Shown one piece after another: positions 26,393-34,068 of a stretch of 64,000 bases of DNA (within the stretch, counting starts at the first letter, position 1; each line of letters begins with the position of its first letter). The DNA lies in NCBI RefSeq assembly GCF_900188455.1, contig NZ_FZOL01000009.1, positions 62,001 through 126,000 on the forward strand. Reading direction: 5' to 3'. The notes beneath the pieces are model-generated. The model was not told where the DNA came from, searched no databases, and worked only from the letters and a program-made list of their open reading frames with translations. Both the position numbers and the translations under genes were made by a program. This DNA comes from Pseudomonas japonica. GTDB lineage: Bacteria > Pseudomonadota > Gammaproteobacteria > Pseudomonadales > Pseudomonadaceae.

Positions 26393-27850
26393 TCAGATTT
26401 CGTCCTGGAGCTCGTACTGCCCGGCGAAGGCATCCAGCAAGCTTGCGCTGCGCTTCCAGTCGAAGGTACGGAACGAAGACCCTTTGGTCACGAACGTCGC
26501 CCCGGAATAGAACATCTCGTATTGCGTATGCCGTGACGCGAACTCGGAGCCGATGGCGTCCCAGGCGAGGTTGAAGAACTTCACCCGCTGTTCGGCGTTG
26601 GCAATCGGCGACTGTTGGGTCTTCTCGATCAAGGCGCGCATCTCGGGGTTGGCGAAGTCCTGGGTCGAGGACGGCAGCATGATCACCCCTCCCCCCGCCA
26701 GGTCGCGCAACCGCGCAATGAAGTTCGGATACAGCTGCTGGGCAATGACCTGCGCGGCATAGAGCAGATGGCGATCCGGTACGAAGTATTCGCCAACCTG
26801 CTGTCCCTTGCTTTCCATACCGTTGACGAAGGATTCGGAAATGGCCGCCTCCGCGGCGATCTGCCCGAGAATCTCGCGCACCTGCGGCAAGGCGATGATC
26901 CCGTTCATCTCGGCGGTGCGGTACGCCACACCGGCAAGGAAACGCATCTTCACCATCAGGCGCACCTGGGCCTGGTAGTTCTGGTAGACGTGGGCCGGGG
27001 TTTCATGGAACTGGGCCATGCACATTTCGGTGTCGCGATGAACGAATACCCGCTCCCAGGGAACCTTCACGTCATCGAAATACAGCAACGCGTCGTTTTC
27101 GTCGAAGCGGCTCGACAACGGGTTCTGGAACACACTCTTGTTGTGCTCTTCATAGGACTTGCGCGACAGGATCTTCAAGCCAGGGGCATTCATCGGGATC
27201 GCGAACGACACCGCATACTGCTCTTCCTCGCCCTTTTTCAACGGCTGCAGGCAGGTCACCAGCACTTCGTTGGCCATGATGCCGCCGGTGGCCAGCATCT
27301 TCGCGCCACGGATGGTCAACCCGCTTTCATCCTCGGCCGCGATACCGGCAGTGAGAAACGCATCCTTCTGCTCCCCCGTCGACTTGGAACGGTCGGCCTG
27401 GGGGTTGATGATCACGTAGGTCAGGTAGAGGTCGTTGTCGCGGGCATAGTGGTAGTAGTCGAGCAGGTTCTGCGCACGCACCTTGTCGTAGCGCTCGAAG
27501 CGCTCGATCCCCATGACCATGCCCGAGATGCAGCTGGCCACATGGTCCGGCGCCCGCCCCAGAAAACCACAGCTCAGCCCGGTCCAGGCTTCCAGGGCCA
27601 TGCGCCGTTGCTTGAGTTCGGCATGGCTGCGCGGCAATTGCCAGATACGGTTGTAGCGCTCGCCGGTGAGCGGATCGACCGTGGTCATCAGCTCCAGGTT
27701 GTCGTGCTGGTAGTCATACAGCTTGCTCAACCAGGTGACGGAGTTGGCGAACGCCGGGTGGCAGGTGACATCTTCGACGCGCTCGCCGTTGATGAAGACG
27801 TTGCGCCCATCGCGCAGCGACGCGATGTGTTGGGCTGAGGTTTTTATCAT
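26393..27850 (-). CDS. HpaB-family FADH2-dependent aromatic hydroxylase (large component)
   Basis: 485 residues from the ATG at 27850, with GGAG nearby. It matches the 4-hydroxyphenylacetate 3-monooxygenase oxygenase family in length and in blocks such as SIASLRDGRNVFINGERVED-like N-terminus, YVIINPQADRSK, GAKMLATGGIMANEVLV, DALLYFDDVKVPWERVFV and a C-terminal GGGVIMLPSS. It uses reduced flavin supplied by the reductase encoded directly upstream to hydroxylate an aromatic or heteroaromatic ring. The substrate is unknown; hydroxyphenylacetate itself is not implied, because its other catabolic genes are absent. Confidence 0.87.
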   Translation of the reverse strand: MIKTSAQHIASLRDGRNVFINGERVEDVTCHPAFANSVTWLSKLYDYQHDNLELMTTVDPLTGERYNRIWQLPRSHAELKQRRMALEAWTGLSCGFLGRAPDHVASCISGMVMGIERFERYDKVRAQNLLDYYHYARDNDLYLTYVIINPQADRSKSTGEQKDAFLTAGIAAEDESGLTIRGAKMLATGGIMANEVLVTCLQPLKKGEEEQYAVSFAIPMNAPGLKILSRKSYEEHNKSVFQNPLSSRFDENDALLYFDDVKVPWERVFVHRDTEMCMAQFHETPAHVYQNYQAQVRLMVKMRFLAGVAYRTAEMNGIIALPQVREILGQIAAEAAISESFVNGMESKGQQVGEYFVPDRHLLYAAQVIAQQLYPNFIARLRDLAGGGVIMLPSSTQDFANPEMRALIEKTQQSPIANAEQRVKFFNLAWDAIGSEFASRHTQYEMFYSGATFVTKGSSFRTFDWKRSASLLDAFAGQYELQDEI

Positions 27851-27857
27851 TGTTGTT
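27850..27857 (-). promoter_or_regulatory. Hfq/Crc-type A-rich motif at the hydroxylase start
   Basis: The transcript reads GGAGAAACAACAATG, so AACAACAA (AANAANAA) sits between the ribosome-binding site and the start codon. Confidence 0.55.
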
Positions 27858-27897
27858 TCTCCAAAAACCTGAACGGACTGAAAAGGGGGCGGCGGGC

Positions 27898-28374
27898 TCA
27901 GGCCAGTTCCGCGTACTGGCCACGGCAGAACACCAGGGGCACGCTGTGATGACTGCTGGTGAAATTGACCACTTCGCCGACGAAGATCACGTGGTCGCCG
28001 CCGTCGTAATGCGCATAGGGTTTGCACTCGAAGTGCGCCAGGGCCCCCACCAGCAGAGGCACGCCGGTATCGCTGGTTTCGACTTCGACGTTCTCCCACT
28101 TGTCCTGGCGGGCACGGGCGAACCGGTTGGAAAGCTCCCGCTGCTCCTGGCTCAGGACGTTGACGGCGAAGTTGCCCGCCGCCTGCATGGCTTCCAGGCT
28201 CAGCGCCCGGCGGTCGAGGCTGAACAACACGAGGGGGGGATCGATGGAGACCGAATTGAACGAACTCATGGTGATACCGAGGGGGCGATTGCCGCCGTCC
28301 ACCGCCGTGATCACCGCAACGCCGGTCGGGAACTGGCCTAACGCGGCACGAAACTCAGAAGCATCGAAAGACAT
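27898..28374 (-). CDS. Flavin reductase of the two-component hydroxylase (HpaC-like)
   Basis: 158 residues from the ATG at 28374 (MSFDASEFRAALGQFPTGVAV). It has the flavin-reductase-like FMN/FAD-binding core: PTGVAVITAVDGG, LGITMSSFNSVSIDPPLVLFSLDRRA and VGALAHFECKPYAHYDGGDHVIFVGEV, segments that define the HpaC/flavin reductase family. It reduces flavin with NAD(P)H for the hydroxylase encoded 47 bp downstream. A promoter and operator lie in the 41 bp upstream, so this gene leads its own transcript. Confidence 0.88.
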   Translation of the reverse strand: MSFDASEFRAALGQFPTGVAVITAVDGGNRPLGITMSSFNSVSIDPPLVLFSLDRRALSLEAMQAAGNFAVNVLSQEQRELSNRFARARQDKWENVEVETSDTGVPLLVGALAHFECKPYAHYDGGDHVIFVGEVVNFTSSHHSVPLVFCRGQYAELA

Positions 28375-28388
28375 GAGATCACCACTTA

Positions 28389-28415
28389 ATATTAGCTTTG
28401 TTGTAAAGCTAATAT
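28389..28415. promoter_or_regulatory. Operator: 11-bp perfect inverted repeat upstream of the flavin reductase gene
   Basis: ATATTAGCTTT and AAAGCTAATAT surround GTTGT. It contains TAGCTT-N7-AAGCTA, overlaps the predicted -10 element and ends 15 bp before the start codon. It is the probable MarR repression site. Confidence 0.82.
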
Positions 28416-28439
28416 CAGCGAATGCGGCCACCTCGTCAA
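28412..28439 (-). promoter_or_regulatory. Predicted sigma-70 promoter of the reductase-hydroxylase operon
   Basis: On the minus strand TTGACG (28434-28439) and TGATAT (28412-28417) have a 16-bp spacer. The -10 is embedded in the operator. Confidence 0.65.
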
Positions 28440-28450
28440 GCTTTTTATAT

Positions 28451-28469
28451 TAGCTTTCTTTAAAAGTTA
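28451..28469. promoter_or_regulatory. Second, degenerate operator TAGCTT-N7-AAGTTA
   Basis: The left half is identical to the operator core and the right half has one change. It lies about 58 bp (centre to centre) upstream of the main operator, which could allow cooperative binding. Confidence 0.5.
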
Positions 28470-28475
28470 AAATCC

Positions 28476-28509
28476 AAAAAAAAGCCTGCCCACGGCACGC
28501 GGACAGGCT
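28476..28509 (-). terminator. Intrinsic terminator of the amidase transcript
   Basis: On the minus strand AGCCTGTCC pairs with GGGCAGGCT (one G-U) and eight Ts follow. It separates the amidase unit from the reductase promoter. Confidence 0.85.
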
Positions 28510-28529
28510 ATGGATGCAACGCTTGAAAC

Positions 28530-29876
28530 TCAGCTGCGCAACGTACCCGCAAGCAGCGTTTCCACCGCCCAGGCAATGCTCAGCAAGCGTCGGTCGTGAC
28601 CGTGCTCGCCCATCAGCATGACGCCCACCGGCGCTTCGCCTGGTGCGTGACACGGCAGGCTGATGGCACAGCGATCGAGGAAATTCGCCACCGACGGGTT
28701 GCGCAACATCAGCAAGTTGCTCTGCGCGAAGCACTCCGGGTCGGCCATGTCTTCCAGACGCGGCGCCACCGTGGGAACCGTCGGCATGATCAGCGCGTCG
28801 AACTGCCCGCTGACCGCGGCCACCCGCTGCTGCAGATCAGCCCGGGCCTGCAGCAGGTCGATGTAATCGGCGGCGCTCTGCAGGCGGCCTTTTTCGATGC
28901 GCACCACCACGTTCGGGTCGTAACCGTCGCGTTTCGCGGCGATCAGCTCACGGTGCCAGGCCCAGGCTTCGGCGGCGGCGAAGCCACCCTTGGCATTGAT
29001 CCCGGCGAGCTCGCCCAGCTCAGGCAAAGCAATCCGCTCGATGTACACCCCGGCGTCGGACAAACAGGCCAGCGTCCGCTCGAAGGCGGCGGCGACGCGG
29101 CTGTCGATACCCTCCAGCACCAGCGTTCGCGGCAATGCCAGGCGCAGGCCTTTGAGCTGAGTGTGAAACAGCGGCTTGCACGCATCGCCGCAGAGGATGT
29201 CGTTGAGGATCGCCACGCACTCCACCGAGGCGCCCAGCGGCCCGACCGAGTCGAGGCTGCTCGACAGCGGTGATACGCCGCGCCTCGACACATTGGCGGC
29301 CGTGGGCTTGAAACCGACGACCCCGCAGAGCGCCGCCGGGATACGGCAGGAGCCTCCGGTATCGGTGCCCAGGCTGGCGATCGCCATCTGGTCGGTGATG
29401 GCGACCGCGGCCCCCGAGGAGGACCCACCCGGGATGCGCGGATTGGCCCGGTCCCACGGGTTTTCCGGGGTGCCGTAATGCGGGTTCAGGCCAAGCCCGG
29501 AATAGGCGAATTCGGTCATGTTGGTGCGCCCTACCGGAATGAAACCGGCATTGCGCAAGCGCCGCACCACATCGGCATCGACCTGCGCGGGCGGGTTGTC
29601 GGCCAGTACCCTGGACCCGCAGGTGGTGACTTCACCGGCCATGTCGAACAGATCCTTGATACTGATCGGCACCCCGGCATACGGCGGCAAGGGTACCCCT
29701 TGCACCCTGAGTCGATCATAGGCCCGGGCCTGGGCCAGGGCCTGGTCATCCAGGCGTCGGGTGAAGACTTTCGCGGCCAGTGCGGGCTGGCGGTCCATGT
29801 GGTCGATGCAGCGCTGCACCCGTTCTTCACAGGTCGAGCCAGAGGTCATGGCCTGGCGGATGGTAAGTAGTGTCAT
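28530..29876 (-). CDS. Amidase (amidase-signature family)
   Basis: 448 residues. The Ser-cisSer-Lys triad is intact: Lys74 in ISIKDLF, cis-Ser about 154 in GGSSSGAAVAI, nucleophile Ser176 in GTDTGGSCRIPAAL. It hydrolyses a carboxamide to acid plus ammonia. In this cluster it could release ammonia from an aromatic or ring-opened amide. It is the last gene before the terminator of the iscS-like/MFS/cupin unit, 128 bp after the cupin gene. Confidence 0.88.
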   Translation of the reverse strand: MTLLTIRQAMTSGSTCEERVQRCIDHMDRQPALAAKVFTRRLDDQALAQARAYDRLRVQGVPLPPYAGVPISIKDLFDMAGEVTTCGSRVLADNPPAQVDADVVRRLRNAGFIPVGRTNMTEFAYSGLGLNPHYGTPENPWDRANPRIPGGSSSGAAVAITDQMAIASLGTDTGGSCRIPAALCGVVGFKPTAANVSRRGVSPLSSSLDSVGPLGASVECVAILNDILCGDACKPLFHTQLKGLRLALPRTLVLEGIDSRVAAAFERTLACLSDAGVYIERIALPELGELAGINAKGGFAAAEAWAWHRELIAAKRDGYDPNVVVRIEKGRLQSAADYIDLLQARADLQQRVAAVSGQFDALIMPTVPTVAPRLEDMADPECFAQSNLLMLRNPSVANFLDRCAISLPCHAPGEAPVGVMLMGEHGHDRRLLSIAWAVETLLAGTLRS

Positions 29877-30004
29877 GGCGGGGCTCCCGGCAACAGGGGC
29901 ACGGGCGATTGCCGGTGCCCAGGACGAGGCAGGCCCGGCTCATCCCGAGTGCGACAGTGCAACGTCGAACGGACGGGATGAGACCGGGCCTGGCTCAGCA
30001 GCGA

Positions 30005-30376
30005 TTACGCGTAGTAATGGATTTCCAGCAGCACGCAACCCGACTCGGACTTGAACGGGCCATGGAACGCTCCCGGCGGACGGCAGGCATAGGTGTGCGG
30101 CGCGAACGGCTCACCACCGCGGCCCTGCTCGTCGTTGCCCACCGTCAGGTCACCGGACACCAGGTACACCTCTTCCCAGTAGTCGTGGACGAACGGCTTG
30201 GTGGTGAAGATCCCCGGCTTGAAACGCAGCAGGCGCGTGCGCGTGCCCGCCTTGCCTGGCTCATCCAGCGAGCCGGCGAGGATCTTCTGCTCGATGCCCG
30301 GTGGATACCCCGGCGGGACCTCCCAGCCATCGTTCATGTCCACCGCATAGAATTCTTTGTGTTCTTTGTTGATCAT
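30005..30376 (-). CDS. Cupin-domain protein
   Basis: 123 residues, a single small cupin. VHDYWEEVYLVSGDLTVG is cupin motif 1 with acidic and histidine metal ligands, and PPGAFHGPFKSESGCVLLEIHYY is motif 2 with its His. Related proteins serve as small dioxygenases, isomerases or sensors; this one resembles the ChrR/DUF4437-type group. It lies between the aromatic-acid transporter and amidase genes. A ring-cleavage or tautomerase role is speculative. Confidence 0.75.
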   Translation of the reverse strand: MINKEHKEFYAVDMNDGWEVPPGYPPGIEQKILAGSLDEPGKAGTRTRLLRFKPGIFTTKPFVHDYWEEVYLVSGDLTVGNDEQGRGGEPFAPHTYACRPPGAFHGPFKSESGCVLLEIHYYA

Positions 30377-30480
30377 TACAACGTTCTCCTCGTTTCAAGC
30401 CTCGATGCTTGAGCGGCAAGTCGCCCGGACCGGACCTCCCCAGCGTTGCGGGGCAATGTCGGCCTGGGCAACGGTAGGGG

Positions 30481-31824
30481 TCATGCGCCAGCGCGGTCGG
30501 CGTCGATCAGGCTGGCGGGGGAGCGGCCCGGGCTGTACCAGGCGAATAGCAGCATCGCGGCGGCACCGATCACGCCAGGCAGGGCGAACACCAGGAAATT
30601 CATGGTCAGCGGCAAATGGGCACCCAGCAGCATGCCGCCCAGCAAGGGCCCGGCAATGGCGCCATTGCGCCCGATCCCCGATGCCCAGCCGAGCCCGGTG
30701 GAGCGGATCGGCAGGTCATAGAACTGCGCCGCGCAGGCATACAGCAGGATCTGCGTGCCGATGGTGGTGGCGCCGGCAACGCCGATCAGCAGATACAGCA
30801 CCGGCGCCGGGCTGCTCAGGCCGAGCAACGCGATGGAGCCTGCCGCCAGCAGCAGGAAGCTCACCAGCACCTTGGACAGCGCGAAGCGATCCCCCAGCCA
30901 GCCGCCGCCGATGGCGCCGAGCACCGCGCCGAGATTGAGCGCGACCAGGAAAGAAAGGCTCGAACCGAGGCTGTAGCCGGCACTGGCCATCAGCTTGGGC
31001 AACCATGAGCTGAGCGCGTAGATCATCAACAGGCAGCAGAAGAAGGCGATCCACAGCAACACCGTGCGCAGCGCCCGCCCCTCCTGGAACAGGGTCGGCA
31101 GCGAGGCTTTGCTGCCGCTGCTGGTGGCAATGCGCAGCACATCGTCAGGCCCAACCCCGCAGTCGGGGTCGACGCGCAGCAGCAGGGCCCGGGCCGGTTG
31201 CTTGTGCCCCTCGCGCCAGAGGATGCCGATCGATTCCGGCAACTGTCGCAGGATCAATGGCAGCAACAGCAGCGGTATGGCGGCGGCGTAGAACATCGCC
31301 TCCCAGCCAAAGCGCGGCAACAGGTAGATCCCCACCCCCGCCGCCAGCATGCCACCCAGCGGGTAGCCGCAGAACATCACCGCCACCACCAGGCTGCGCG
31401 CCTTTTTCGGCGCGTATTCGTTCATCAGCGCCACCACATTGGGCATCAGCCCGCCACAGCCCAGGCCCGCGATGAAGCGGCAGATACCGAACTCCACCGG
31501 TGTACTGGCGAAGCCATTGACCAGGGTGGCCCCACTGAACAACAGGCAGCACGCAGCGATGCTCTTCCTGCGCCCGACCTGGTCAGCCAGCGTGCCGAAC
31601 AGCACCGCGCCCAGCATCATGCCGAACAGCGCATAGCTGCCCAGGGCGCCGGCCTGCAACGCCGAGAGCCCCCATTCCTGCATGATCACCGGCAGCACCA
31701 CGCCGTAGATGAACAGGTCGTAGCCGTCGAAGATCAGCAGCAGCGCGCACCAGCCCAGCAACTGCCAGTGGAATCCTGAAAAGCGCGCAGGGTCGATAAT
31801 TGCCTGAACATCGATTGTTCGCAT
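30481..31824 (-). CDS. AAHS-type major facilitator, aromatic acid:H+ symporter
   Basis: 447 residues with 12 predicted helices. The first helix carries DGYDLFIYGVVLP, the signature of PcaK/BenK-type aromatic acid transporters. GTLADQVGRRKS is the canonical MFS loop 2-3 motif, and a matching GGWLGDRFALSK occurs in the second half. It is probably the importer for this cluster's aromatic substrate. It starts 52 bp after the iscS-like gene on the same strand. Confidence 0.88.
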   Translation of the reverse strand: MRTIDVQAIIDPARFSGFHWQLLGWCALLLIFDGYDLFIYGVVLPVIMQEWGLSALQAGALGSYALFGMMLGAVLFGTLADQVGRRKSIAACCLLFSGATLVNGFASTPVEFGICRFIAGLGCGGLMPNVVALMNEYAPKKARSLVVAVMFCGYPLGGMLAAGVGIYLLPRFGWEAMFYAAAIPLLLLPLILRQLPESIGILWREGHKQPARALLLRVDPDCGVGPDDVLRIATSSGSKASLPTLFQEGRALRTVLLWIAFFCCLLMIYALSSWLPKLMASAGYSLGSSLSFLVALNLGAVLGAIGGGWLGDRFALSKVLVSFLLLAAGSIALLGLSSPAPVLYLLIGVAGATTIGTQILLYACAAQFYDLPIRSTGLGWASGIGRNGAIAGPLLGGMLLGAHLPLTMNFLVFALPGVIGAAAMLLFAWYSPGRSPASLIDADRAGA

Positions 31825-31842
31825 GTCTTGGTTCTCTTGTTT

Positions 31843-31850
31843 TTGTTGTT
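31843..31850 (-). promoter_or_regulatory. Hfq/Crc-type A-rich motif before the aromatic-acid transporter gene
   Basis: The transcript reads GACAACAACAAAAACAAGAG just upstream of the ribosome-binding region; AACAACAA and AAAAACAA both match AANAANAA. Confidence 0.6.
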
Positions 31851-31876
31851 GTCAAGAAACCGCAGTAGCCCGGACG

Positions 31877-33091
31877 TCAGTGGGCGCTCCACTCCACCTG
31901 GCTGATGTCGATGCCGTCCTGGTACATGTCCCACAGTGGAGACATGGCCCGCAGCTTGACGACAGCGGCCTTGATCATCTCGATGGCCTGGTCGATCTGT
32001 TCTTCGCTGGAGAAGCGGCCGAGGGTGATGCGCAACGAGCTGTGCGCCAGCTCATCGCTGCGCCCCAGTGCGCGCAATACATAGGACGGCTCGAGGCTTG
32101 CCGAGGTGCAGGCCGAACCCGACGACACGGCCAGCCCGCGCAGCGACATCATCAGCGACTCACCTTCGACGAAGTTGAAGCTGATGTTCAGGTTGCCGGG
32201 GAGCCGATGCTCCAGCGAGCCGTTGACGTAGACCTCTTCCATGCCGGCAAACCCGTCGAGCAGCCGGTTGCGCAATGCCAGCAGCCGCGCGTTCTCGCTG
32301 TCCATTTCCTGTGCCGCCAGGCGGAAGGCTTCGCCCATGCCGACGATCTGGTGCGTCGCCAGGGTGCCGGAACGCATGCCGCGCTCGTGCCCGCCGCCAT
32401 GGATCTGTGCTTCCAGGCGCACCCGCGGCTTGCGCCGGACATAGAGCGCGCCGACGCCTTTGGGGCCATAGAGTTTGTGCGCGGTGAACGACATCAGGTG
32501 GACATGGATGTTCTTCATGTCTATCGCCACCTTGCCGGCGCTCTGCACCGCATCGACATGGAAGAACACATCGCGCGCCTTGCAGACCTCGCCGATAGCG
32601 GCGATGTCGTTGACGGTACCGATCTCGTTGTTGGCATGCATGATCGACACCAGGATGGTCTGCTCGGTAATCGCCGCAGCCACGGCCTCGGGCTGGATCA
32701 GGCCGTCCTGGTCCGGGTCCAGATAAGTGACCTCGAAACCTTCGCGCTCCAGATGACGACAGGAGTCGAGCACCGCCTTGTGCTCGATGCTGGAGGTGAC
32801 GATGTGGTTGCCCTGAGTCCGGTAAAAACGGGCGACGCCCTTGATCGCCAGGTTGTCCGACTCGGTGGCGCCAGAGGTCCAGACAATCTCCCGCGGGTCG
32901 GCGTTGATCAGCTCGGCGACATGCCGGCGCGCCGTCTCGACCGCTTCTTCGGCCTCCCAGCCAAAGGCATGGGAGCGCGAGGCCGGGTTGCCGAAATGCC
33001 CATCGGCGGTGAGGTAACGGCACATGAGCTCGGCAACCCGCGGATCGACCGGCGTGGTTGCGGAATAGTCCAGATAGATGGTGTCGCCCAT
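31877..33091 (-). CDS. Stand-alone IscS-type cysteine desulfurase
   Basis: 404 residues, the same length as E. coli IscS. PLP Lys206 is in [10 protein letters not shown] and active-site Cys328 in [17 protein letters not shown]; both positions coincide with E. coli IscS. The tail [21 protein letters not shown] (shown as a family match) is IscS-like. It mobilises cysteine sulfur as a persulfide. No iscR, iscU, iscA or hscBA is adjacent. It instead heads a catabolic operon behind a MarR-type operator, suggesting a dedicated role in Fe-S or thio-modification supply for this pathway. Confidence 0.92.
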   Translation of the reverse strand: MGDTIYLDYSATTPVDPRVAELMCRYLTADGHFGNPASRSHAFGWEAEEAVETARRHVAELINADPREIVWTSGATESDNLAIKGVARFYRTQGNHIVTSSIEHKAVLDSCRHLEREGFEVTYLDPDQDGLIQPEAVAAAITEQTILVSIMHANNEIGTVNDIAAIGEVCKARDVFFHVDAVQSAGKVAIDMKNIHVHLMSFTAHKLYGPKGVGALYVRRKPRVRLEAQIHGGGHERGMRSGTLATHQIVGMGEAFRLAAQEMDSENARLLALRNRLLDGFAGMEEVYVNGSLEHRLPGNLNISFNFVEGESLMMSLRGLAVSSGSACTSASLEPSYVLRALGRSDELAHSSLRITLGRFSSEEQIDQAIEMIKAAVVKLRAMSPLWDMYQDGIDISQVEWSAH

Positions 33092-33140
33092 TTTCAGTTC
33101 CTCTACACGCTGACGGGATTTCAGTTCGCCCGGGCCAATC

Positions 33141-33177
33141 TAACAAAAATAGCTTGCATTGCAAGCTATTTTTGTTA
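33141..33177. promoter_or_regulatory. 37-bp perfect palindrome between divergent iscS-like and DUF2848 genes
   Basis: Arms TAACAAAAATAGCTTGCA and its exact complement flank a single T. It includes TAGCTT-N7-AAGCTA at 33150-33168. It lies about 50 bp from the iscS-like start and 97 bp from the DUF2848 start, so one site could control both directions. Confidence 0.85.
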
Positions 33178-33251
33178 CAAAAGAGACACGCGAAAGGACT
33201 GCCAAAGCGGCGACCCCGTACGGCATACCTGCTGAAAATTCCAACGAGACC

Positions 33252-33259
33252 AACAAGAA
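33252..33259 (+). promoter_or_regulatory. Hfq/Crc-type A-rich motif before the DUF2848 gene
   Basis: AACAAGAA directly precedes the GAGAGG ribosome-binding site. Confidence 0.5.
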
Positions 33260-33273
33260 CGAGAGGCGACAAC

Positions 33274-33963
33274 GTGACTGCAATGACCTTCAACTGTGTG
33301 ACCCGGGCGGGTGAGTCCCTGCGTGATCTGGCCATCAACAAGGTGGTGATTGCCGGCTGGACCGGTCGCGACCGGGAGGCCGTCGAATCGCACATCGTCG
33401 AGCTTGAGGAGCTTGGCGTGAAACGCCCGGCAACGGTGCCCTGCTACTACTTCGTGAGCGACGACCGCCTGACGCAGGAGACCAGCATCCAGGTGGTGGG
33501 TGGCGAGTCTTCCGGTGAAATTGAATTCTTCCTGCTCAACGATGGCGAGCGCCTGTGGGTCGGCATCGGCTCGGACCATACCGACCGCAAGGTGGAAACC
33601 TACGACATCACCGTCTCCAAACAGATCTGCGCCAAGCCGGTCAGCCGCACACTGTGGCCGCTGGACGAAGTCCGCGAACACTGGGATCAACTGCAGTTGC
33701 GCGCGTGGCGCGAGGATGACCAGGGTCAGCGGGTGCTTTACCAACACGGCAATGTCAGCGCCATGCTCGCCCCTGACGACCTGCTTGAGCGCTTCCGCAC
33801 CACCTACGGCACAACGTTCGACAAGGGCACGCTGATGTTCTGCGGAACGCTCGCGGCGATCGGCGGCATCCAGCCCAGCCGGGAAATGCACCTGGAACTG
33901 AAGGACCCGGTGCTGCAGCGCGACATCGCCTTCCACTACGCCGTGGCTGATATCAGCCGCTGA
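33274..33963 (+). CDS. DUF2848-family protein
   Basis: 229 residues from the GTG at 33274, chosen because GAGAGG lies 7 bases upstream; an in-frame ATG at 33283 is an alternative. The sequence matches DUF2848 proteins, with conserved blocks PATVPCYYFVSDDRLTQ, WVGIGSDHTDRKVE and YGTTFDKGTLMFCGTLAAIGG. The C-terminal third resembles fumarylacetoacetate-hydrolase-like folds, which would suit a hydrolase or decarboxylase of a ring-fission product. That is inference only. It is divergent from the iscS-like gene across the shared palindrome. Confidence 0.75.
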   Translation: MTAMTFNCVTRAGESLRDLAINKVVIAGWTGRDREAVESHIVELEELGVKRPATVPCYYFVSDDRLTQETSIQVVGGESSGEIEFFLLNDGERLWVGIGSDHTDRKVETYDITVSKQICAKPVSRTLWPLDEVREHWDQLQLRAWREDDQGQRVLYQHGNVSAMLAPDDLLERFRTTYGTTFDKGTLMFCGTLAAIGGIQPSREMHLELKDPVLQRDIAFHYAVADISR

Positions 33964-34068
33964 TTCCTTTCGCCCGGTTTGCAACTGCGGCCGCCCTGGA
34001 AGCGGACCGGGCGATGGAGAAATGTACGGCCAACCACGCCGTGCTTCCTTCCCAGGCCAGACCTCACA

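Noticed and set aside
30395..30412. Inverted repeat TCAAGC-N6-GCTTGA between the transporter and cupin genes as another MarR operator
   Set aside because: Arms and spacing differ from TAGCTT-N7-AAGCTA. It may be a weak hairpin only.
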